NCBI RefSeq assembly: GCF_001761545.1
Contig: NZ_CP017326.1
Span: 62,001 to 126,000 of the forward strand
Source of the DNA: Weissella soli
Lineage (GTDB): Bacteria; Bacillota; Bacilli; Lactobacillales; Lactobacillaceae
DNA length: 64,000 bases
Reading direction: 5' to 3'
Of the stretch, positions 1-11,207 are shown one piece after another; position 1 is the first letter of the stretch, and every line of letters begins with the position of its first letter. A program made the position numbers and the translations under genes. Below the pieces are notes generated by a model that did not search any database, was not told the DNA's origin, and saw only the letters and a list, made by a program, of their open reading frames with translations.

Positions 1-11
1 GTTTTAACTAA

Positions 12-1427
<1,416 letters not shown>

Positions 1428-1439
1428 TGAGGTATTGCC

Positions 1440-1874
1440 ATGAATGAACACAGCATTAAGGTGTCAATTGTGACTCCCGATGGCGTGGTCTTCGAATATG
1501 AAACTGCCACGTTAGTTGTGTTGCACACAACTGGCGGTGAAGTCGGTATCATGGCGAACCACGTGCCACTAATCTCAGCTTTGGAAATTAGCGAAGTGAA
1601 GGTTGTGGATGAGTCAGAATCAAATAATATGACCGAATTGATTGCTGTCAATGGTGGTTTTGCTGAATTCTCACAGAACATGCTCACAATTGTGGCGGAC
1701 TCTGCTGAGAAGAGCGGTGATATCGATGTGCGTCGTGCTGAATCTGCTCGTAAGCGTGCCGAAGAGGCTTTGAAGCAGGCGAAGGATCGACAGGATGCTC
1801 GTGAGATTCAACGTAACCAAGCAGCACTATTGCGTGCGATAAATCGTATTCAAGCTGCTACCGGACAGAAGTAG
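1440..1874 (+). CDS. atpC: F1F0 ATP synthase subunit epsilon
   Basis: A 144-residue epsilon subunit, part of the central stalk that regulates ATP hydrolysis. The N-terminal beta-sandwich begins with VSIVTPDGVVFEYE, and the C-terminal half (about residues 90-140) is the charged two-helix domain rich in Arg, Glu and Ala. It lies 12 bases after atpD and is the last gene of the operon, followed at once by a strong terminator. Confidence 0.97.
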   Translation: MNEHSIKVSIVTPDGVVFEYETATLVVLHTTGGEVGIMANHVPLISALEISEVKVVDESESNNMTELIAVNGGFAEFSQNMLTIVADSAEKSGDIDVRRAESARKRAEEALKQAKDRQDAREIQRNQAALLRAINRIQAATGQK

Positions 1875-1884
1875 CCTGTTTACC

Positions 1885-1917
1885 AAAGGTGTTCGAATTT
1901 TTTCGAACACCTTTTTT
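1885..1917 (+). terminator. Rho-independent terminator of the atp operon
   Basis: A 13-base arm AAAGGTGTTCGAA pairs perfectly with TTCGAACACCTTT across a four-base loop and runs into a T tract. It starts 11 bases after the atpC stop codon. Confidence 0.9.
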
Positions 1918-2018
1918 ATGTGTGCTATGAGAATTGATGTTAGATAATCCCAGTTAGCGTCTGCCGGCGATTTTTGATAAGATATAGTAGATATAAATAA
2001 AGTTACGGAGAATAAAAT

Positions 2019-2672
2019 ATGATTGTACTATCAGGAACAATCGGCGCTGGAAAAACGAGTTTAACTACGTTGTTGGCAGAGCACCTTGGTTCACAAGCCT
2101 ATTATGAAAGTGTTGATGACAATCCGGTATTGCCATTGTTTTACGAGAATCCAAAGAAGTACGGTTTTCTCCTGCAAAACTACTTTTTAAATAAGCGCAT
2201 CGAAAACATTAAGGATGCGCAAGGCAATCCGCTAAATATTATTGATCGTTCAATCTATGAGGATTTGTTGCTGTTCCAATTAAATGCGGATTTGGAGCGT
2301 ACGACGCAGACTGAAGTTGATATTTATGGTGACCTGTTGTCTAACATGATGGAACAAGTCGATTTTTCCGAAAATGCAGTCGTCAAAACACCGGATTTGT
2401 TAATTTACATTCATGTCTCATTTGACCGCATGCTTGAACGTATTCAAAAGCGGGGCCGTGATTTTGAGCAAATTGATCATGATCCATCCCTGTTTAATTA
2501 CTATAAGGAATTAAATCAACGTTACAAAGCATGGTTTGAGGATTATTCAAAATCACCTAAGTTGGCGATCGATGGTGACAAGTATGACTTTGTTTCCAAT
2601 GAAGATGATTTGCAGGCAGTTTTGGCCCAAATTGACGTGAAAGTTAACGAACTTCGGTTACGTGATAAATAA
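2019..2672 (+). CDS. Deoxynucleoside kinase (dAK/dGK family)
   Basis: A 217-residue kinase that phosphorylates deoxynucleosides for salvage of DNA precursors. The P-loop GTIGAGKT is at residues 6-13, directly after the start as in this family, and the DRSIYED motif (substrate and phosphate binding) is near residue 79. A C-terminal arginine-rich lid segment (RIQKRGRDFEQ) is present. Lactobacilli usually carry such genes as paired deoxyadenosine/deoxyguanosine kinases; only one copy is here, and substrate preference cannot be read from the sequence. serS follows after 12 bases and may be co-transcribed. Confidence 0.88.
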   Translation: MIVLSGTIGAGKTSLTTLLAEHLGSQAYYESVDDNPVLPLFYENPKKYGFLLQNYFLNKRIENIKDAQGNPLNIIDRSIYEDLLLFQLNADLERTTQTEVDIYGDLLSNMMEQVDFSENAVVKTPDLLIYIHVSFDRMLERIQKRGRDFEQIDHDPSLFNYYKELNQRYKAWFEDYSKSPKLAIDGDKYDFVSNEDDLQAVLAQIDVKVNELRLRDK

Positions 2673-2684
2673 AGAGGTGAGATG

Positions 2685-3968
2685 ATGTTAGACATTAAGT
2701 ATTTACGTAATAATGCGAACGAAGCTAAAGAACGCTTGGCAACGCGTGGGTTGGATCCCGCAGAAGTCACAGCCTTATTAGCTGATGATGCAAAGCGGCG
2801 TGAGTTGTTAGTAGCTGCTGAAGAATTAAAAGCACGGCGTAACACGGTTTCAGATGAAATTGGTGCCAAGAAGCGTGCTAAAGAGGATGCCTCAGCCGTA
2901 ATCGCTGAAATGCAACAAGTCTCAGCTGACATCAAGTCCTTGGATGAGCAAATTGCTACAGTCGATGCAGCCATTGAAGCACGCGCATCTCACTTTCCTA
3001 ATTTACCAAACCCTGGTATTCCAGTAGGTCCTGATGAAGACTCAAACCGCGAAGAGCGCGTTTGGGGTGACATCCCAACCTTTGATTTTGAGCCCAAAGC
3101 CCACTATGAAATTGGTGAAGATTTGGGAATTCTTGATTGGGAGCGCGCTGCAAAAGTTTCTGGTGCTCGTTTCGTATACTATGTTGGTCAAGGCGCACGG
3201 TTAGAGCGTGCCGTTTATAACTTTATGTTGGATGAACACCAAAAAGAGGGTTATAAGGAAATGATTACGCCATACATGGTTAAATATGAAGCAATGTATG
3301 GTACCGGCCAATACCCTAAGTTTGAAGAAGATGCCTACCGCGTTGGAAATGGTGAAAACATGACCTTGATTCCGACCGCAGAAGTCCCTTTGACAAACTA
3401 CTTCCGTGAAGAAGTGATCGATGCTGAAAAGTTGCCATATGCGGTTACGGCGTTGTCACCTTCATTCCGTGAAGAAGCTGGTTCTGCTGGCCGTGATACC
3501 CGTGGTTTGATTCGTATGCACCAATTCAATAAGGTGGAAATGGTCCAATTTACGAAACCAGAGCAGTCATACCAAGTTTTGGAAGCGATGACGCAACACG
3601 CGGAAAACATTTTGCAAAAGCTAGGTTTGGCGTACCATGTATTAACGTTATCGACTGGTGACATGGGCTTTTCTGCTGCAGAAACGCACGATTTGGAAGT
3701 TTGGATGCCCGAACAAGATAAGTATCGCGAAATTTCGTCAGTATCTAATACCGAGGATTTCCAAGCACGGCGCGCGCGTATTCAGTATCGTGACGAGAAT
3801 GGCAAGTTGCAATATGTGCACACATTGAACGGATCTGGCTTAGCGGTCGGTCGTACGGTCGCCGCCATTTTGGAAAATTACCAAAATGCGGATGGCACGG
3901 TGACCATTCCAGAAGTTTTGCGTCCTTACTTTGGCGCAGATAAAATTATTGCTGAAGATCAACTATAA
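2685..3968 (+). CDS. serS: Seryl-tRNA synthetase
   Basis: Charges tRNA-Ser with serine. The N-terminal coiled-coil arm that grips the long variable arm of tRNA-Ser covers about residues 1-110; the class II core shows motif 2 around [16 protein letters not shown] and motif 3 around [20 protein letters not shown] prefer the second of two adjacent ATGs (2685): its spacing from the GAGGTG site at 2674-2679 is better and [10 protein letters not shown] is the usual N-terminus. The encoded 427 residues match the family length. Confidence 0.97.
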   Translation: MLDIKYLRNNANEAKERLATRGLDPAEVTALLADDAKRRELLVAAEELKARRNTVSDEIGAKKRAKEDASAVIAEMQQVSADIKSLDEQIATVDAAIEARASHFPNLPNPGIPVGPDEDSNREERVWGDIPTFDFEPKAHYEIGEDLGILDWERAAKVSGARFVYYVGQGARLERAVYNFMLDEHQKEGYKEMITPYMVKYEAMYGTGQYPKFEEDAYRVGNGENMTLIPTAEVPLTNYFREEVIDAEKLPYAVTALSPSFREEAGSAGRDTRGLIRMHQFNKVEMVQFTKPEQSYQVLEAMTQHAENILQKLGLAYHVLTLSTGDMGFSAAETHDLEVWMPEQDKYREISSVSNTEDFQARRARIQYRDENGKLQYVHTLNGSGLAVGRTVAAILENYQNADGTVTIPEVLRPYFGADKIIAEDQL

Positions 3969-3980
3969 TTTAATGATGCA

Positions 3981-4020
3981 GAAAACGCGTACCAACAGTA
4001 TTTGTGGTATGCGTTTTCTT
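3981..4020 (+). terminator. Terminator after serS
   Basis: The arm GAAAACGCGTACCA pairs with TGGTATGCGTTTTC (one wobble) across an 11-base loop. It lies 12 bases after the serS stop. The T tract is short and interrupted. Confidence 0.7.
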
Positions 4021-4069
4021 GTGTCTGGTGCCGTTGTCATTTTTTTTAAAAATATATTGGCAAAAAGTG

Positions 4070-4098
4070 TTGACACTTTATTCTTAGCTTGTTATGAT
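4070..4098 (+). promoter_or_regulatory. Promoter of the tRNA operon
   Basis: A TTGACA -35 box (4070-4075) and TATGAT -10 box (4093-4098) are separated by exactly 17 bases. This is among the best sigma-A promoter matches in the window, as expected for stable RNA genes. The first tRNA starts about 40 bases downstream. Confidence 0.88.
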
Positions 4099-4138
4099 AT
4101 AAAAGTTGTTTAAAGCGAAAGCGGAAATGACAAAGCAT

Positions 4139-4221
4139 GCGGATGTGGCGGAACTGGCAGACGCGCAGGATTTAGGTTCCTGTGTCCTAGTGGCGTGCAG
4201 GTTCGATTCCTGTCATCCGCA
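4139..4221 (+). tRNA. tRNA-Leu (anticodon UAG)
   Basis: An 83-nt tRNA with a long variable arm, as in type II tRNAs. The acceptor pairs GCGGATG with CATCCGC, the T arm contains GGTTCGATTCC, and the anticodon stem CAGGA/TCCTG encloses the loop TTTAGGT, giving anticodon TAG. The 3' CCA is not encoded. Confidence 0.95.
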
Positions 4222-4249
4222 TTTGACAACAAATATTATTTTTGGTGTC

Positions 4250-4322
4250 GCCGAGTTAGCTCAGTTGGCAGAGCACTTCACTAGTAATGAAGGGGTCGCT
4301 GGTTCGAATCCAGTACTCGGCA
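4250..4322 (+). tRNA. tRNA-Thr (anticodon AGU)
   Basis: A 73-nt tRNA. The acceptor pairs GCCGAGT with ACTCGGC, the T loop reads GGTTCGAATCC, and the anticodon stem CTTCA/TGAAG encloses loop CTAGTAA, giving anticodon AGT and reading ACU. Adenosine at position 34 would normally be deaminated to inosine, which is usual for tRNA-Arg(ACG) but less common for Thr. No encoded CCA. Confidence 0.93.
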
Positions 4323-4360
4323 TTCGACTTTTAGTTGTGAAAGTTGTAAAGTTAATATAT

Positions 4361-4434
4361 GCACCTATAGCGCAATTGGATAGAGTGTCTGACTACGAAT
4401 CAGAAGGTTGTAGGTTCGAGTCCTACTAGGTGCA
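4361..4434 (+). tRNA. tRNA-Arg (anticodon ACG)
   Basis: A 74-nt tRNA. Acceptor GCACCTA pairs with TAGGTGC, the T loop is GGTTCGAGTCC, and the anticodon stem TCTGA/TCAGA encloses CTACGAA, giving ACG. This is the standard bacterial Arg isoacceptor whose A34 is converted to inosine by TadA. CCA is not encoded. Confidence 0.95.
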
Positions 4435-4441
4435 TTTCATA

Positions 4442-4476
4442 GAAAACCGTCAAGAGTAATCTTGATGGTTTTCTTT
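4442..4476 (+). terminator. Terminator of the tRNA operon
   Basis: GAAAACCGTCAAGA pairs with TCTTGATGGTTTTC across a four-base loop, 8 bases after tRNA-Arg, followed by a short T-rich run. Confidence 0.82.
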
Positions 4477-4637
4477 CATTATCTGTCATGATTGATTTGG
4501 ATGATGAGATTTTTGCCATGAATTAATGGTAATCATATGAAACAATCGCTATAATGAACATAACTTATGAGCTAGCGGCAGTTAGTTTGTAGATTTTGCA
4601 TGAGATTTAATGAGGATAGCCTCGTAGAAAGTGAGTG

Positions 4638-7136
4638 ATGATTATGGATAACCAATACACTCCAAGTGCTAAAAATGTTTTAGTGTTAGCACAAGAACAA
4701 GCGAAAACATTCCGGCATCAAGCCGTCGGTACTGAGCATTTATTGCTAGCGCTAGCCATTGAACGCGATGGGATCGCCAGTAAAGTTCTCCAACAATTCA
4801 ATATCGCTGATGATGATATTCGTGAGGAAATCGAACGCTTCACGGGTTATGGTACCTTGGCGCGTACCGGTAAGGATGCTTACTTACCTTACTCGCCCAA
4901 AGCTGGTGAGATTCTTGAACAAACAGCTCTGGAAGCCCGTGAATTGAAGAATGGTCGGATCGGAACGGAGCATATCTTATTAGCTCTGTTGGCGGACGAG
5001 ACAATTTTGTCATCACGTATTTTATTGGCGTTAGGTGCCAGTCCAGTAGAGATGCGTCGGGTCACTTTGCGCAAATTGGGCGTGGCTGATCCACGGCGCA
5101 ATGAAAAGAATACACGTAACAAGAAGCAAGCCGTTGAAGGCACTCCAACCTTGGACGGTCTGGCCCGCGATTTAACGCAACAAGCGCGGGAAAATCACAT
5201 GGATCCAGTGATTGGGCGTACGGCTGAAGTGAAGCGCGTAATTCAGATTTTGTCGCGTCGTACCAAGAACAACCCCGTGTTGGTTGGTGAACCTGGTGTC
5301 GGTAAAACGGCGATTGCGGAAGGTTTAGCCCAAAAGATTGTGGCTGGGGATGTCCCCGCAGATTTAGCTAAAAAGCGGTTGATGATGCTTGATATGGGTT
5401 CGCTAGTAGCTGGTACCAAGTATCGTGGTGAGTTTGAAGACCGGTTGAAGAAAGTTATTGATGAAATTCAGGCTGATGGTGAAGTCATTTTGTTCATTGA
5501 TGAGTTGCATACCTTGATCGGTGCGGGTGGCGCAGAAGGGGCGATTGATGCCTCAAATATTTTGAAGCCAGCCTTAGCGCGTGGGGAGTTGCAAACTATT
5601 GGTGCGACAACACTGGATGAGTACCAAAAGTATATTGAATCAGATGCAGCTTTGGAACGTCGTTTTGCCCAAGTGCAGGTGAATGAACCCAATGAAGCTG
5701 ATGCCATCGAAATTTTAAAGGGTCTGAAGTCACGCTATGAGCAACATCATCAAGTTGCCATCTCTGATGAAGCGGTGATTGAAGCAGTTAAGCTTTCAAT
5801 GCGCTATGTGGCAGATCGTTTCTTGCCTGATAAGGCGATTGATTTGATGGATGAAGCTGCCGCTAAGGTCCGCATTGATCAGACTGGACACAAGACACCG
5901 AAGGCAAAACTTGAAGAGAAGCTACAAGCTTTACGAGCTGAAAAGGATGCGGCGATTGAAGCATTGGACTTTGAATTAGCAGCCCAAATTCGTAAGAAGG
6001 AAATGGCGCAAAAGAAGAAGTTAGATCGGTTTGTCGCACTACAAGACGTTGAAAAGAATCCCGGTACTGGTCATTATGACTTAGAAGTAACTACTGAGGA
6101 TATTACTGAAGTAGTAGCTGCCCAAACCGGTATTCCACTGACACAATTGGAAAAGAATGAACAAGAACGTTTGTTGAATCTTGAGAAAGAGTTGCACAAG
6201 CGTGTGATTGGTCAAGATGAGGCAATTTCAGCCATTGCACGTTCAATTCGACGGGCACGTTCAGGGTTGAAGGATCCATCACGGCCCATCGGAACCTTTA
6301 TGTTCTTGGGACCAACTGGAACTGGTAAAACTGAGCTAGCTAAGGCATTGGCTGAATCGATGTTTGGTTCAGAGGATAACATGATTCGTGTCGATATGTC
6401 AGAATACATGGAATCATATTCAACCAGTCGTTTGATTGGTTCAGCGCCTGGTTATGTTGGCTATGATGAAGGTGGTCAATTAACAGAAAAGGTTCGGCGT
6501 CACCCATATTCTGTCATTCTTTTGGATGAGGCGGAAAAAGCACATCCAGATGTCTATAACTTGATGTTACAGGTGTTTGATGATGGTTATTTGACAGATG
6601 CTAAGGGTCGTAAGATTGATTTTCGGAACACGATTATTATCATGACTTCGAATTTAGGGGCTACGCGGCTTCGCGATGAGAAGTCGGTTGGTTTCGGTGC
6701 CAAGAATAATGCGGATGATTACGAAGCCATGAATGCTACTGTGCGTAAGACGTTGAAGGAAAGCTTCCGCCCAGAATTCATTAATCGAATTGATGAAGTC
6801 GTGGTCTTCCGTAGTTTAACGAAGCCAGAATTGCATCAAATTGTAAAATTGATGGCGACATCTGTGCTTAAGCGAATTGCCGACCAAGGATTCGAAGTGA
6901 AAATTACCGCCGCTGCGATTGATGTAGTGGCTGATGCTGGCTTTGATCCTGAGTATGGGGCACGTCCAATTCGCCGTGCCTTGCAGACGAAGGTTGAAGA
7001 TCGGTTAAGTGAAGAATTGTTGGCAGGTAAAATTACTACGAACGATATTGTGACCATTGGTGCGAAAAAAGGCGAAATTACGATTAATATCAAGCCAAAG
7101 AACACTAATGAAGAAAAAACGGTTGTCACCGAGTAA
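4638..7136 (+). CDS. clpC: ATP-dependent Clp protease ATPase subunit ClpC
   Basis: A roughly 832-residue HSP100/Clp AAA+ unfoldase that feeds proteins to ClpP. In order: two N-domain repeats (about 1-145), first AAA+ module with Walker A GEPGVGKT, a middle region with a UVR-like coiled coil around [11 protein letters not shown] that identifies ClpC rather than ClpE or ClpB, and the second AAA+ module with Walker [14 protein letters not shown] in the second module matches the ClpP-docking (I/L/V)GF loop. The start is uncertain: GTG 4635, ATG 4638 or ATG 4644 are in frame, with only a weak AAAGTGAG ribosome site. clpC is usually preceded by the repressor gene ctsR; here the upstream neighbours are tRNAs. 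The 200 bases upstream hold a TATAAT at 4550-4555 without a good -35 box, and I see no CtsR heptad repeat or CIRCE element. Confidence 0.95.
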   Translation: MIMDNQYTPSAKNVLVLAQEQAKTFRHQAVGTEHLLLALAIERDGIASKVLQQFNIADDDIREEIERFTGYGTLARTGKDAYLPYSPKAGEILEQTALEARELKNGRIGTEHILLALLADETILSSRILLALGASPVEMRRVTLRKLGVADPRRNEKNTRNKKQAVEGTPTLDGLARDLTQQARENHMDPVIGRTAEVKRVIQILSRRTKNNPVLVGEPGVGKTAIAEGLAQKIVAGDVPADLAKKRLMMLDMGSLVAGTKYRGEFEDRLKKVIDEIQADGEVILFIDELHTLIGAGGAEGAIDASNILKPALARGELQTIGATTLDEYQKYIESDAALERRFAQVQVNEPNEADAIEILKGLKSRYEQHHQVAISDEAVIEAVKLSMRYVADRFLPDKAIDLMDEAAAKVRIDQTGHKTPKAKLEEKLQALRAEKDAAIEALDFELAAQIRKKEMAQKKKLDRFVALQDVEKNPGTGHYDLEVTTEDITEVVAAQTGIPLTQLEKNEQERLLNLEKELHKRVIGQDEAISAIARSIRRARSGLKDPSRPIGTFMFLGPTGTGKTELAKALAESMFGSEDNMIRVDMSEYMESYSTSRLIGSAPGYVGYDEGGQLTEKVRRHPYSVILLDEAEKAHPDVYNLMLQVFDDGYLTDAKGRKIDFRNTIIIMTSNLGATRLRDEKSVGFGAKNNADDYEAMNATVRKTLKESFRPEFINRIDEVVVFRSLTKPELHQIVKLMATSVLKRIADQGFEVKITAAAIDVVADAGFDPEYGARPIRRALQTKVEDRLSEELLAGKITTNDIVTIGAKKGEITINIKPKNTNEEKTVVTE

Positions 7137-7183
7137 ATTTAAATATCACACAGTTGGTATAGTCAATCAACTGCGCTAAACTG

Positions 7184-7212
7184 TTGTAATAACGCGATTT
7201 ATGTCATATAAT
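7184..7212 (+). promoter_or_regulatory. Promoter of rpoBC
   Basis: TTGTAA (7184-7189) and a perfect TATAAT (7207-7212) are separated by 17 bases. Transcription from here would give a leader of about 218 nt before rpoB, containing the structured element at 7235-7325. Confidence 0.75.
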
Positions 7213-7234
7213 GTAAGTTAGTTGAATTGTGTAT

Positions 7235-7325
7235 AGACAACGGTAATCGGGAAATATTGTCCCCGAAAGCCTTTATAAAGGACATCGGGATGACAAAATT
7301 TTTGGGATTGCCGTTGTCTTTTTTG
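7235..7325 (+). ncRNA. Structured rpoB leader RNA (fits Lacto-rpoB motif)
   Basis: The outer arms AGACAACGG-AATC and GATT-CCGTTGTCT pair, with one mismatch, around an inner hairpin (TGTCCCCGA with TCGGGATGACA enclosing CCTTTATAAAGG). The 3' arm runs directly into a T6 tract, so the element also looks like an intrinsic terminator. Its place in the rpoB 5' UTR of a lactic acid bacterium fits the published Lacto-rpoB motif; I recall that motif by clade and position and did not align it. A cis-acting control or attenuation role for RNA polymerase synthesis is inference. The remaining leader (7326-7436) has a weaker TTGCAC/GTGCAA repeat and the rpoB ribosome site. Confidence 0.65.
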
Positions 7326-7436
7326 CACTTAAAAACCAGGTATTTTGTGCAAGAATGGCCTTTTTTAACCATTTTGTAACAAATGAACGTTGTCTCCTGG
7401 ATGCACAGTTTGCCAAATCGAAGTGAGGTGGAAAAC

Positions 7437-10400
7437 TTGGTAGGAACACTAGTTAAGTACGGTAAGCACCGTGTTCGTCGTAGTTACGCGCGCATCAAGG
7501 AAGTCCTTGATTTGCCTAACTTGATTGAAATTCAAACGGACTCATACAATTGGTTCTTGGATGAAGGATTGCGTGAAATGTTCTTGGACATTTTGCCAAT
7601 CGATGATTACCAAGGCAAGTTGTCATTGGAATTCGTTGATTATAAGTTGTTGGAGCCTAAATATACGGTAGAAGAAGCACGTAACCATGATGCAAACTAC
7701 TCTGCTCCGCTGCACGTTACGTTACGTTTGACTAATAATGAAACTGGTGAAATCAAAGACCAAGATGTGTTCTTCGGTGATTTTCCATTAATGACTCCTG
7801 GTGGAACTTTCATCATTAACGGAGCCGAGCGTGTTATCGTTTCACAATTGGTTCGTTCACCTGGTGTGTACTACCACGAAGAGTTGGACAAGAATGGTCG
7901 GCCACAATTTGGCACGACTTTTATTCCAAACCGTGGTGCATGGTTGGAATATGAAACTGATGCCAAGGGCTTAAGCTACGTTCGTATCGATCGTACGCGT
8001 AAGTTGCCAATCACCGAATTGGTACGTGCCTTGGGATACGGTTCAGATTCAGAAGTGATGCAAATCTTGGGTGGAGAAGCCTATGATTCAATTGCCTTAA
8101 CTTTGGAAAAAGACGTGCACAAGGATACGAATGATTCACGAGTTGAAGAAGCTTTGAAGGACATCTACGAAAAGTTGCGTCCAGGTGAGCCTAAGACAGC
8201 TGATTCATCACGTTCCCTCTTGACTGCTCGTTTCTTCGATCCAAAGCGTTATGATTTGGCACCAGTTGGTCGTTATAAGATGAACAAGAAGTTGTCATTG
8301 AAGACGCGTTTGAAGGATTTGACGTTGGCTGAAACCTTGGCTGATCCTGAAACTGGTGAAATTGTCTTGGAAAAGGGCGCTGTGCTTGATAAAAAGAACA
8401 TGGCCATCTTGGCACCATATTTGGATCGCAAAGATTTCAAGACAACTACTTATACACCAGTTGAAGAAGGTGTTGTTACAACACCAATGACTTTGCAGAC
8501 TATCTTAGTTGAGTCTCCTGAAGACCCAGAAAAGGCTTTGCCAATCATTGGTAATGGCCACATTGATGCGAAGGAACGGACAATCCAACCTGCTGACATC
8601 ATCGCTGGTATGAATTACTTCTTGAACTTGCCATTGGGCATTGGTTCAGCTGATGATATCGACCACTTGGGTAATCGTCGTATCCGTCGTGTCGGTGAAT
8701 TGTTGCAAAACACATTCCGGATTGGTTTGAGCCGAATGGAGCGTGTTGTTCGTGATCGTATGACGACCAACGATTCGGACACTATCACACCACAACAATT
8801 AATTAACATCCGTCCGGTTGTGGCGGCTGTTAAGGAATTCTTCGGTTCATCACAATTGTCACAATTCATGGACCAAACGAATCCTTTGGGAGAATTGACG
8901 AACAAGCGTCGTCTTTCAGCCCTTGGACCTGGTGGATTGACTCGTGATCGTGCCGGATTCGAAGTTCGAGATGTTCACTATACGCACTATGGTCGTATGG
9001 ATCCAATCGAAACGCCTGAAGGACCTAACATCGGGTTGATTAATTCATTGGCAACTTATGGCCGTGTTAACAAGTACGGTTTCATTGAGACACCATACCG
9101 TCGTGTTTCATGGGAAGATCATAAAGTTACCAACAAGATTGATTACCTAACCGCCGATGAAGAAGATAACTACATCGTTGCGCAAGGTAACTCAGTTTTG
9201 AATGACGATGGTTCTTTTGCTACCGAGACTGTTTTGGCTCGTGAAGGTGAAGAAAACATCGAAGTTTCAATCGATAAGGTTGACTACATGGACGTTTCGC
9301 CTAAGCAAATGGTTGCCGTTGCCACGGCTGCGATTCCTTTCTTGGAAAACGACGACTCAAATCGTGCCTTGATGGGTGCTAACATGCAACGTCAAGCGGT
9401 TCCTTTGGTTGATCCACATGCACCATTGATTGGTACTGGTATCGAATATAAGGCTGCCCACGACGCGGGTGTTGCGATCATCGCTGCCCACCCAGGTACG
9501 GTTGAATACGTTGACGGTCGTGAAATTCGCGTTCGTCGTGAAGATGGTTCTTTGGATAACTACAAGTTGATGAAGTTCCGTCGTTCAAACGCTGGTAAGA
9601 ACTATAACCAACGGCCAATCGTTAAGGTTGGGGATGCTGTTGATGAAGATGAAGTTTTGGCTGATGGACCAGCAATGGAACAAGGTGAATTGGCCTTGGG
9701 TCAAAACCCATTAATTGCCTTCATGACTTGGCAAGGATATAACTTCGAAGATGCCATCATCATCAATGAACGTTTGATCCGTGATGACGTTTATACTTCA
9801 ATTCACATTGAGGAATATGAATCGGAGGCGCGTGATACAAAGCTTGGCCCTGAAGAATTCACTCGCGAATTGCCAAACACTGGTGAGAAGCAATTGAAGG
9901 ATTTGGACGAGCGCGGTATCATCCGCATCGGTGCTGAAGTTGAAGATGGTGACATTTTGGTTGGTAAGGTAACCCCTAAGGGAGTAACCGAACTATCAGC
10001 TGAAGAGCGTTTGCTACATGCCATCTTTGGTGAGAAGGCGCGTGAAGTTCGTGACACGTCATTGCGTGTTCCTCACGGTGGTGGCGGTGTCGTTCAAGAC
10101 GTCCGTATCTTCACTCGTGAAAATGGTGATGAATTGTCTCCAGGTGTTAACATGATGGTTCGTGTCTACATTGCACAACGTCGTAAGATTCAAGTCGGTG
10201 ACAAGATGGCCGGTCGTCATGGTAACAAGGGTACCGTTTCTGTCATTGTTCCTTCAGAAGACATGCCATTCATGCCAGATGGAACACCTATCGACATTAT
10301 GTTGTCACCAATGGGTGTGCCATCACGTATGAACATCGGTCAAGTTTTGGAATTGCACTTGGGAATGGCTGCGCGTGAGCTGGGCATTCACATTTCATCT

Positions 10401-11021
10401 CCAGTCTTTGACGGTGCTCGTGACACGGATATCTGGGCAGCCTTGAAGGAAGCTGGTTTGCCAGCTGATGGAAAGTCTGTCTTGTATGATGGTCGTACTG
10501 GTGAAGCCTTCGATAAGCGTGTTGCCGTGGGTATTATGCATTACATGAAGTTGGCCCACATGGTTGACGACAAGATGCACGCCCGTTCAATTGGACCTTA
10601 CTCATTGGTTACACAACAACCATTGGGTGGTAAGGCTCAATTCGGTGGTCAACGTTTCGGTGAAATGGAAGTTTGGGCCCTTGAAGCCTATGGTGCCGCA
10701 CATACGTTGCAAGAAATTCTGACTTATAAGTCAGATGACGTTGTCGGACGTACGAAGACATTTGAGGCGATTGTTAAGGGTGAACAAATTCCTAAGCCAG
10801 GGGTACCTGAGTCATTCCGTGTGCTTGTGAAGGAATTGCAAGCGCTTGGTTTGGACATGAAGGTCTTGGATATTGACGATCGTGAAATTGAATTGCGCGA
10901 CATGGATGAAGATGACTCAGTTATCAATATCGAAGCCGCTACTGCACAAGCGCAACGTTTGGCAGAAGAATTCAACAACACTGATGAATCAGCCCCAACG
11001 ACTGGTTCAGTTGAAAAATAA
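7437..11021 (+). CDS. rpoB: DNA-directed RNA polymerase subunit beta
   Basis: The beta subunit of RNA polymerase, about 1194 residues. I choose the TTG at 7437: a GAGGTGG ribosome site (7425-7431) sits 5 bases upstream and the product then starts like other lactic acid bacterial RpoB proteins ([19 protein letters not shown]). The rifampicin region reads [20 protein letters not shown], so the residue equivalent to E. coli His526 is Asn (codon AAC at 8901-8903). The downstream segment reads [13 protein letters not shown], with Asp (codon at 9000) where Cys is common. The C-terminal [12 protein letters not shown] motif is intact. rpoC follows after a 186-base structured gap. Confidence 0.98.
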   Translation: MVGTLVKYGKHRVRRSYARIKEVLDLPNLIEIQTDSYNWFLDEGLREMFLDILPIDDYQGKLSLEFVDYKLLEPKYTVEEARNHDANYSAPLHVTLRLTNNETGEIKDQDVFFGDFPLMTPGGTFIINGAERVIVSQLVRSPGVYYHEELDKNGRPQFGTTFIPNRGAWLEYETDAKGLSYVRIDRTRKLPITELVRALGYGSDSEVMQILGGEAYDSIALTLEKDVHKDTNDSRVEEALKDIYEKLRPGEPKTADSSRSLLTARFFDPKRYDLAPVGRYKMNKKLSLKTRLKDLTLAETLADPETGEIVLEKGAVLDKKNMAILAPYLDRKDFKTTTYTPVEEGVVTTPMTLQTILVESPEDPEKALPIIGNGHIDAKERTIQPADIIAGMNYFLNLPLGIGSADDIDHLGNRRIRRVGELLQNTFRIGLSRMERVVRDRMTTNDSDTITPQQLINIRPVVAAVKEFFGSSQLSQFMDQTNPLGELTNKRRLSALGPGGLTRDRAGFEVRDVHYTHYGRMDPIETPEGPNIGLINSLATYGRVNKYGFIETPYRRVSWEDHKVTNKIDYLTADEEDNYIVAQGNSVLNDDGSFATETVLAREGEENIEVSIDKVDYMDVSPKQMVAVATAAIPFLENDDSNRALMGANMQRQAVPLVDPHAPLIGTGIEYKAAHDAGVAIIAAHPGTVEYVDGREIRVRREDGSLDNYKLMKFRRSNAGKNYNQRPIVKVGDAVDEDEVLADGPAMEQGELALGQNPLIAFMTWQGYNFEDAIIINERLIRDDVYTSIHIEEYESEARDTKLGPEEFTRELPNTGEKQLKDLDERGIIRIGAEVEDGDILVGKVTPKGVTELSAEERLLHAIFGEKAREVRDTSLRVPHGGGGVVQDVRIFTRENGDELSPGVNMMVRVYIAQRRKIQVGDKMAGRHGNKGTVSVIVPSEDMPFMPDGTPIDIMLSPMGVPSRMNIGQVLELHLGMAARELGIHISSPVFDGARDTDIWAALKEAGLPADGKSVLYDGRTGEAFDKRVAVGIMHYMKLAHMVDDKMHARSIGPYSLVTQQPLGGKAQFGGQRFGEMEVWALEAYGAAHTLQEILTYKSDDVVGRTKTFEAIVKGEQIPKPGVPESFRVLVKELQALGLDMKVLDIDDREIELRDMDEDDSVINIEAATAQAQRLAEEFNNTDESAPTTGSVEK

Positions 11022-11036
11022 AAATTAAACACTAAT

Positions 11037-11112
11037 CTAGTTTGCTAGGTTAGCGTTAAGTGCAACGGATCAGTTCGATCAAGGGTACTTAACGCTAGTC
11101 CTAGTGAACTAG
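11037..11112 (+). other. Long hairpin in the rpoB-rpoC gap
   Basis: Three successive helices stack: CTAGTT with AACTAG, CTAGG with CCTAG, and AGCGTTAAGT with ACTTAACGCT, together 21 base pairs separated by small internal loops. The apical loop holds a further GATC/GATC pairing. It begins 15 bases after the rpoB stop and has no T tract, so it is not a terminator. It could be an RNase processing site, a translational control element for rpoC, or an mRNA stabiliser; which one cannot be told from the sequence. Confidence 0.8.
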
Positions 11113-11120
11113 TGGTGTGG

Positions 11121-11150
11121 AAGAAGTGTCCTACTGGACTTCTTTGTTGT
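11121..11150 (+). other. Small hairpin with T-rich tail before rpoC
   Basis: AAGAAGTGTCC pairs with GGACTTCTT, leaving two bases bulged, across a TACT loop, and is followed by TTTGTTGTT. It resembles a weak terminator or attenuator 58 bases before the rpoC start and stands next to the larger hairpin upstream. Confidence 0.55.
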
Positions 11151-11207
11151 TATGTAACGGGGAACCGTTATTTGGAATATAGGAACCTATGGAAAGGGGT
11201 CAAACCA

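Noticed and set aside
4106-4429. Open frame running through the three tRNA genes
   Set aside because: The region is fully explained by tRNA genes with intact cloverleaf structure.
4666-4692. GTGCTAA ... TTAGCAC inverted repeat at the start of clpC, resembling CIRCE
   Set aside because: The arms are in the opposite orientation to CIRCE (TTAGCACTC-N9-GAGTGCTAA), the spacing is wrong and the repeat lies within conserved codons of the N-domain.
11112-11207. In-frame N-terminal extension of rpoC starting at a GTG
   Set aside because: It overlaps two hairpins, has no family similarity and lacks a ribosome site; the TTG at 11208 gives the standard N-terminus.
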